Of a stretch of DNA of 10,621 nt, positions 7,292-10,621 are shown one piece after another. The position numbers and the translations under genes are program-made. The notes under the pieces are model-generated. The model had not been told where the DNA came from. It searched no databases and saw only the letters and a program-made list of their open reading frames with translations. Positions within the stretch are counted from its first letter, which is position 1. Every line of letters begins with the position of its first letter. Source of the DNA: Trebouxia sp. TZW2008 (Eukaryota > Chlorophyta > Trebouxiophyceae > Trebouxiales > Trebouxiaceae); contig BDIU01000491.1 of assembly GCA_002118135.1 (NCBI GenBank), positions 1-10,621 of the forward strand, read 5' to 3'.

Positions 7292-7370
7292 TGCTCTTGT
7301 TGTGATGCATGATAGCATTTATGAGCCTTGCGATGCCTGTGTGCATGTGGAGGAACATGGCTTGTAAAAT

Positions 7371-7572
7371 TGTACAGTTACTATGTTGTAGTTATCATTA
7401 GTATCATCGTCGTTGTTGTTGATACTATTATTCTGTAATTGCTGTTGATGCTGTAAAGACTGCTACTGTTGTTATTTATACTACACTACCACGTTCACTG
7501 TTTATTATCACTTTTGGTATTGTTCTTATCATATTATTGTTGTTATCATTAGTCATCACCATCATCATTATT
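7371..7572. repeat. T-rich triplet low-complexity tract
   Basis: About 200 bp are built from GTT, ATT, ATC and TTA triplets, for example GTCGTTGTTGTTGATACT and CATCACCATCATCATTATT. A 12-bp direct repeat GTTATCATTAGT occurs at 7391-7402 and 7542-7553. It separates two plus-strand coding-looking fragments and could be intronic, or a decayed microsatellite. No gene is seen within it. Confidence 0.7.
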
Positions 7573-7574
7573 GC

Positions 7575-7721
7575 ATGGCAGAGGAGCCAAGGCACGCAGC
7601 ACAGATCAGCTCCATCTGCCATGAATTCAAAACAAGCAGCCAGGCAGCGTTGTTGACCGCTGCTCATCAGCTAGTCTTGAATGATTGGCAGATGGATGTG
7701 ATTCGTTACAGGAGCTTGCAG
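7575..7721 (+). CDS. Plus-strand coding-looking exon
   Basis: ATG at 7575 opens a frame running to 7856, with a possible donor CAG/GTGGCC at 7722. The first 49 codons read MAEEPRHAAQISSICHEFKT and then a helical segment (QAALLTAAHQLVLNDWQ) ending IRYRSLQ. Composition is balanced up to the putative donor and becomes Pro/Ser-rich beyond it. The codon-aligned antisense frame is also open from 7667 to 7476. The function is unknown, and a link to the fragments at 6993-7291 across the T-rich tract is possible. Confidence 0.35.
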
Positions 7722-7958
7722 GTGGCCAACGCAGACAGCAAGACTGCGTGGCCTGCCCCTCAATCTCCACCCCATTCTTCCCTCAAGTCACCTTTTTGCT
7801 TTCCTGCACTCCTGGGCTACTTCTGGGACACCAGAACCTCTCATAATGGCGCCTGACAGTCTATTTTTTCAAGCAATACTGCAAGCACAATGGGGAAAGT
7901 ATGATCTGATGCAAGAAATGACCAAGGCAAAAGCTGTATAAACTACATGGTTGCTCAC

Positions 7959-8315
7959 AAATAGCCACCACAGGGCTGGTCGCTTAGGGCTGCTGCCAGC
8001 TGCACCACAACCAGGCTTGAGCAAAGCTTCAGGTGCAGCTGATTTGACCCACAGGAGCTGCACTAGTGATGTGCTTGAGCCCAGCCGGTTACCTGATGTT
8101 GCGTCTCTGCATATTTGTAAGTGCAGTACGCAGTGATCAACCAAGCATGCAAGTGCAAGCCTCGGAAAAGAATTGTAGGTCGCATGGTGCAACTGCTCGT
8201 AGCTCGGCTGCATTTGACCAAGCAAAACATGTCTGACACTTGCACCTGAAGATTCCACTGCCTCAGCTACCCTTGTTGTCACAACATCACACTGTTTGAC
8301 ATGCAAGTGCAGGCA
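7959..8315 (-). CDS. Gene C exon 8
   Basis: The acceptor AATTAACTGCAG ends at 8316 and the donor GTGAGC begins at 7958. The 357-nt exon holds 119 codons, phase 0 at both ends, matching the phase-0 end of exon 7 across a 266-nt intron. It starts CLHLHVKQCDVVTTRVAEAV, continues helical (QMQPSYEQLHHATYNSFPRL), and ends Lys/Pro/Trp-containing (KRPALWWLF). The plus strand offers a rival exon, 7951-8116, ending at a consensus GTAAGT donor, so strand is not settled. If this model holds, gene C continues below 7958, where I cannot identify the next exon. Confidence 0.4.
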
Positions 8316-8367
8316 CTGCAGTTAATTTGACAGTCAAACCCTGTGCCAGGAAGACTACCTTAGGCAG

Positions 8368-8620
8368 TCAGTCGCCGAACTCCAAACTGGCTGCATGAAG
8401 ATGAAGACTACTCCCTTCTCCTCGTCCTCTTCAGCAAAGATTGCTGTGGCAAAAGCAGCAGGTGTGTTGTGTGTCAAAAGACCTCAGTATGCAAGAGTAT
8501 TCACACCTTGTCAGAGTCCTATCCTGACTACTGCAGGCAACTTGACTTGCCATCACCGCCACTGCTGCTGCCACCGCTCACACCACTGCCAGTCGCATCA
8601 GCTGTGCCCCTGACAGGACT
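8368..8620 (+). other. Competing plus-strand exon with Cys cluster
   Basis: A plus-strand block 7951-8116 ends at GTAAGT, and an acceptor TTAGGCAG at 8367 joins in phase 1. The frame then reads RTPNWLHEDEDYSLLLVLFS, a Cys-rich stretch (SRCVVCQKTSVCKSIHT) and SESYPDYCRQLDLPSPP. Composition is good until about 8600 and becomes Leu-rich beyond, antisense to gene C exon 7. It lies inside the proposed gene C intron (8316-8581), so both could be true as a convergent or nested gene, or this may be coincidence. Six Cys within about 40 residues could bind zinc. The 3' end is not determined. Confidence 0.3.
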
Positions 8621-8861
8621 CATGCAGGCACGACCCCTGCTGCTGCTGTTGGCCTGGTCTGAGCCAACTACCCAGGGGCTTGGGGCTGCTCTAAAGGGCT
8701 GGCTGGTCTGGCCCCTGGGCCTGTTGACACCAACCCTGAGCCGCTCTGCTGTCCTCTGGGGCTGGATGGCCAGGGCCCTGGGGCTGTTCATGGCAGCCAG
8801 GCCGTCAGGGATAGCCCCCTCTGTGTTGTGACCAGCAATGCAATGACAAATACCGTTCAGG
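8582..8861 (-). CDS. Gene C exon 7, Arg/Ser/Gly-rich
   Basis: The acceptor TGAGCTTCGCAG ends at 8862. The exon encodes 93 codons in phase 2, from LNGICHCIAGHNTEGAIPDG through a region rich in Pro, Arg, Gln and Ser (NSPRALAIQPQRTAERLRV) to DATGSG, and stops in phase 0 before GTGAGC at 8581. Without splicing it ends at TAG 8528-8530 after a Gly/Ser-rich tail. Third positions are strongly G or C, and composition resembles a disordered linker with a basic character suited to nucleic acid contact. The plus strand is open antisense, but its Leu-rich product looks like a shadow here. Confidence 0.5.
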
Positions 8862-8878
8862 CTGCGAAGCTCACATCA

Positions 8879-9053
8879 TCATGCCTTCCAGCACACTGCA
8901 GTTCCAATGAGCAATTCAGAACGCAGGTGCTGCTCACCAGCTGAAAAATATGCGCAGGCAACGCACGCCGCTGGTCTGCAGTGCCATGGGGATTGAAGAG
9001 CTGCCAACCTAGGTACAGCCCCCCTTGGACCCCCCTGCGCCATGTAGGCGAGC
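8879..9053 (-). CDS. Gene C exon 6 (3' end unresolved)
   Basis: After the acceptor AATGTAGGCTGCAG (ends 9054) the frame reads LAYMAQGGPRGAVPRLAALQ and on to a CVAC pair, reaching TGA at 8879-8881. A join to exon 7 needs a phase-2 donor. The only one seen, AG/GTTGGC near 9011, is weak and would drop the CVAC segment; GTGAGC near 8943 is a better signal but in the wrong phase. The boundary is therefore open, and an undetected sequence break is possible. Confidence 0.35.
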
Positions 9054-9089
9054 CTGCAGCCTACATTCATCTCAACAACGTGTGATTAC

Positions 9090-9361
9090 CAGCAATGAAG
9101 CTGCCAGTGATTGTGTGCATGTTGTATAAGCCAATGCGAGCGGCGCATCCGATTGCCGTAGACCTTTGCAGCAAAATAGGACGGCAGTCCAAAAGCATTG
9201 CTTGCCAATTTGACATCAAGCATGGATGAGCCAGAACATATGTCTCTGTCTTGCATTTGCAACTGTGTTTTACAGTTTTGACAATTTTTGAATTTTCTCC
9301 CAAGCTGACAAAGGTTTTCTTTGCTTTTCAAACCTGACAAACCCAGACCATAGTCATCAAT
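9090..9361 (-). CDS. Gene C exon 5, CxxC and basic helical region
   Basis: An acceptor GATTGTTAG ends at 9362. The 272-nt exon encodes 90 codons plus two bases, ending before GTAATC at 9089. It opens IDDYGLGLSGLKSKENLCQL, contains a CQNC pair (residues 27-30), then LDVKLASNAFGLPSYFAAKV and a basic segment with RMRRSHW and several His near the end (HAHNHWQLHC). The phase-2 end is completed by the acceptor at 9054, giving Trp and a continued open frame, but that intron would be only 36 nt. Composition strongly suggests real coding. No DDE signature could be assigned with confidence and the family is unknown. Confidence 0.5.
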
Positions 9362-9507
9362 CTAACAATCGTGGCCACCCATCAGCATACATGACCCAGG
9401 CAAAGATCTGCAAAGAGCACCAAGCTTGCCTGTCATCCCACAACAACGCATGGCCCCCCTTCCTTGGGGCTCCTAAGCTGACACTCAGAGAAGAAGGCTT
9501 AGAAAGG

Positions 9508-9625
9508 TCAAGAATACAGCTTGCTTGAAGCGGAGTCACAGCTGCCGAAAGCGGTCGCAGCGCAAGATATGCATGGGTAAAGCATGCACTTCTGGTTCAC
9601 AAAAGGCACTGGTGTCAGGAGGTGC
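9508..9625 (-). CDS. Gene C exon 3 (tentative)
   Basis: The acceptor GACAAGTCAG ends at 9626 and completes the Arg codon left by exon 2. The frame then reads HLLTPVPFVNQKCMLYPCIS and a Cys/Ser/Ala-rich end, reaching TGA at 9508-9510. A donor GTATTC at 9517, with acceptor GTCAGCTTAG at 9473, would bypass the stop through a 45-nt pyrimidine-rich intron, but the following frame closes after about a dozen codons. The connection to exon 5 is therefore unresolved. Extra Cys pairs (CMLYPC, CISC) support a zinc-binding region. Confidence 0.33.
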
Positions 9626-9671
9626 CTGACTTGTCAGCTGTGTCGTGCGCTAAAACGATAGTCAGAGATAC

Positions 9672-9763
9672 CTGACTTTGGTCAACGTCACTGGGCAAAT
9701 AGGACAGCTGTCAAACGTAGTATCCAGTCTTGTTCCAGCAAAGCCGCATACAACCAGCAGCAG
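9672..9763 (-). CDS. Gene C exon 2, CPIC motif
   Basis: The acceptor TCTGGGCAAACAG ends at 9764 and the donor GTATCT begins at 9671. The 92-nt exon continues in phase 0 from exon 1 with LLLVVCGFAGTRLDTTFDSC, then PICPVTLTKV, and leaves in phase 2. The CPIC pair looks like half of a zinc-binding site. The intron from exon 1 would be 224 nt (9987-9764). I chose this over another minus frame open at 9688-9876, which is Cys/Trp-rich and shadow-like. Confidence 0.45.
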
Positions 9764-9987
9764 CTGTTTGCCCAGAAAATTACAAAGGCATGCTGCCTGC
9801 AAAAGCTCGCCTGTGAACAGGTAGAGCCCGTGCAGTCAGCACAACTTTGTTTTCTGTCAAACCACTTGCATAGCACTCCTGAGCAAAGTGCACTGCCACA
9901 CAGATAATTTTGCCAGGGTCTGGCCTATCCTATTCCTAATGACTTTAACGGTGACGGTGGCGCTTCGCTGGCGCGAACAATTTGCAC

Positions 9988-10167
9988 CTGCTGATATCCA
10001 GCCACAAGCATGCGCCAGAATCCTGAGCTGTTTAATTCAAAACTGAGCACGGATTCGCTGAGGAGCGTGCTGAGTTGTGCTACTTGAGTCTGAGTCACGT
10101 TGTTACAGCTGTGACTAATGCAAATGTCCTGATCAAGACTTTCCGGCTCCCCTGTATGCTTGAGCAT
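9988..10167 (-). CDS. Gene C exon 1 (start of the element's candidate key gene)
   Basis: ATG at 10165-10167 (minus strand) is preceded by an in-frame TGA about 24 nt upstream. The exon encodes 60 codons, starting MLKHTGEPESLDQDICISHS and ending MLVAGYQQ, and stops in phase 0 before GTGCAA at 9987. It lies 29 bp inside the right TIR and 46 bp from the oppositely oriented start of the TIR frame, so the two would share a divergent promoter. Unspliced, the frame runs to TAG at 9925. The sequence is hydrophilic at the start and more hydrophobic towards the end. No family is recognised, but position next to a TIR is typical of a transposase or other element-encoded gene. Confidence 0.5.
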
Positions 10168-10213
10168 TGTGACACTTACTGATCACTTTTGATTCCGCTG
10201 TGCACTTCTGCGT
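10168..10213. promoter_or_regulatory. 46-bp divergent intergenic region
   Basis: It separates the ATG of gene C (minus, 10167) from the ATG of the outward TIR frame (plus, 10214). Half of it (10196 onward) is TIR sequence shared with the left arm. No TATA box is evident. It contains a TGATCA palindrome near 10179. A minus-strand GTAAGT near 10180 could be the donor of a noncoding leader exon instead. The promoter role is inferred from the arrangement only. Confidence 0.3.
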
Positions 10214-10621
10214 ATGAGTGGTCGCTCATCCGCGAACCCCTCGCGCGAAGCCAGTCGTTCAGATGCCGGATTTTTAGATCTTTGGTCGGGTCGCTTTATT
10301 TCGGCGTGCTTCTCGGCCAACAGCTCAGGCCGACCTTCAGCCAGTACAGTAGGCGCTATGATGTCTTCTGCCAAAGACTCAGCGGGGCCCAGCTCAGCAG
10401 CAGCTGCCCAGCCCGCGGCTGTCGGGGGCTCCCAAAACATACAACCCAGCTTGCTTTCAGGGGCCAACATGCACTCTCAACGGTGTCATAGCCAAATCCA
10501 ACGCCTTGGGCACACGGCTCGCCGCCTTGGGCGAACAGGTAGATTTGGGTGCTGCCAGGACTGCGTCAACTGCAGACGCAGTTACACATCTGCAGCGCGC
10601 CACGGATGACAGTGCTGGATA
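10196..10621. repeat. Right terminal inverted repeat arm, with 202-bp extra segment
   Basis: This arm is the inverted mate of 1-224. Its paired parts are 10196-10237 and 10440-10621; 10238-10439 is present only here. The paired parts match the left arm at 221 of 224 positions. The extra segment is GC-rich and keeps an open plus-strand frame continuous with the upstream paired part, so the simplest reading is that the right arm is ancestral and the left arm suffered a deletion. An insertion into the right arm is the alternative. The extra segment begins CCCTCG and ends AAAACA, so it is not itself a canonical GT...AG intron. Confidence 0.94.
10214..10621 (+). CDS. Outward-reading open frame in the right TIR (partial, longer version)
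   Basis: The ATG at 10214 corresponds to the ATG of the left-arm frame, and a TGA lies in frame just upstream (about 10190). The frame reads MSGRSSANPSREASRSDAG, then a Ser/Ala-rich stretch encoded by the 202-bp right-only segment. To rejoin the frame conserved with the left arm (GPTCTLNGVIAKSNALG, from 10461) the reading must change phase. An acceptor at 10460 (TTGCTTTCAG before GGG) would do this from a phase-0 donor such as GTAGGC near 10351, but the donor is uncertain. Unspliced, the upstream frame instead runs to a stop near 10609 in a Cys/Arg-rich shadow-like tail. The downstream segment looks like a coiled coil and reaches the last base. Family not recognised. Confidence 0.4.

Noticed and set aside
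7100..7358. Minus-strand reading with a VDWRQAKI motif, resembling the linker before gypsy reverse transcriptase
   Set aside because: Only eight residues fit, a stop lies just upstream, and the plus strand reads better as coding there.
7476..7667. 63-codon minus frame
   Set aside because: Codon-aligned antisense of the better plus-strand exon at 7575, and its tail (MMMVMTNDNNNNM) is translated low-complexity DNA.
9688..9876. 62-codon minus frame with several Cys
   Set aside because: Overlaps gene C exon 2 in another frame; Trp/Cys-rich and not phase-compatible with exon 1.
10183..10470. 95-codon minus frame in the right TIR, Glu/Ala/Arg-rich
   Set aside because: Looks protein-like but is antisense to the Ser/Ala-rich plus frame and is broken in the left arm; kept only as a possible alternative.
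1..10621. Polinton/Maverick or virophage-like element
   Set aside because: Long inverted repeats fit, but Polinton tips start AG, and no DNA polymerase B, packaging ATPase, capsid, protease or retroviral-like integrase can be seen; the genes are intron-split and short.
1..10621. Bacterial plasmid, phage or CRISPR content
   Set aside because: No ribosome binding sites, operons, tRNA or regularly spaced repeats; introns and Ty3/gypsy sequence point to a eukaryote.

Overview
The window looks like one complete mobile-element-sized unit from an intron-rich nuclear genome. Its two edges are inverted copies of each other: base 1 pairs with base 10621. Inside are split genes with GT...AG introns (many ending TGCAG or TTCAG) and a Ty3/gypsy-type reverse transcriptase remnant. 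There are no bacterial-style operons, Shine-Dalgarno sites, tRNAs, rRNAs or CRISPR arrays. The style (GC-leaning coding exons, Ala/Ser/Gln-rich proteins, TGCAG acceptors) would fit a green alga, but that is a guess; no marker gene fixes the organism.

Layout. 1-224: left terminal inverted repeat (TIR), carrying an open frame that reads outward off the window edge. 225-1000: no convincing gene. 1001-3441: plus-strand gene remnant (gene A), several coding-looking exons broken by in-frame TAA/TAG codons and one frameshift. 3989-4868: minus-strand two-exon gene (gene B, about 272 aa). 5215-5277: 16-bp minisatellite. 5602-5938: two minus-strand exons (gene B2) around a very short intron. 6547-6973: minus-strand decayed Ty3/gypsy reverse transcriptase. 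6993-7291 and 7575-7721: plus-strand coding-looking fragments. 7371-7572: T-rich triplet low-complexity tract. 7959-10167: minus-strand multi-exon gene C, starting 29 bp inside the right TIR. 10196-10621: right TIR, carrying a second copy of the outward-reading frame plus 202 bp absent from the left arm.

Interpretation. The TIR arms differ at only 3 of 224 aligned positions, while several interior genes are clearly decayed. The ends therefore look young or homogenised and the cargo looks old, as in a large DNA transposon that captured or was invaded by other sequences. Gene C, which begins beside the right TIR and has paired-cysteine motifs, is the best candidate for an element-encoded protein. 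I could not recognise its family, nor that of genes A, B or B2. All exon joins were read by eye from splice signals and reading phase and need transcript evidence.
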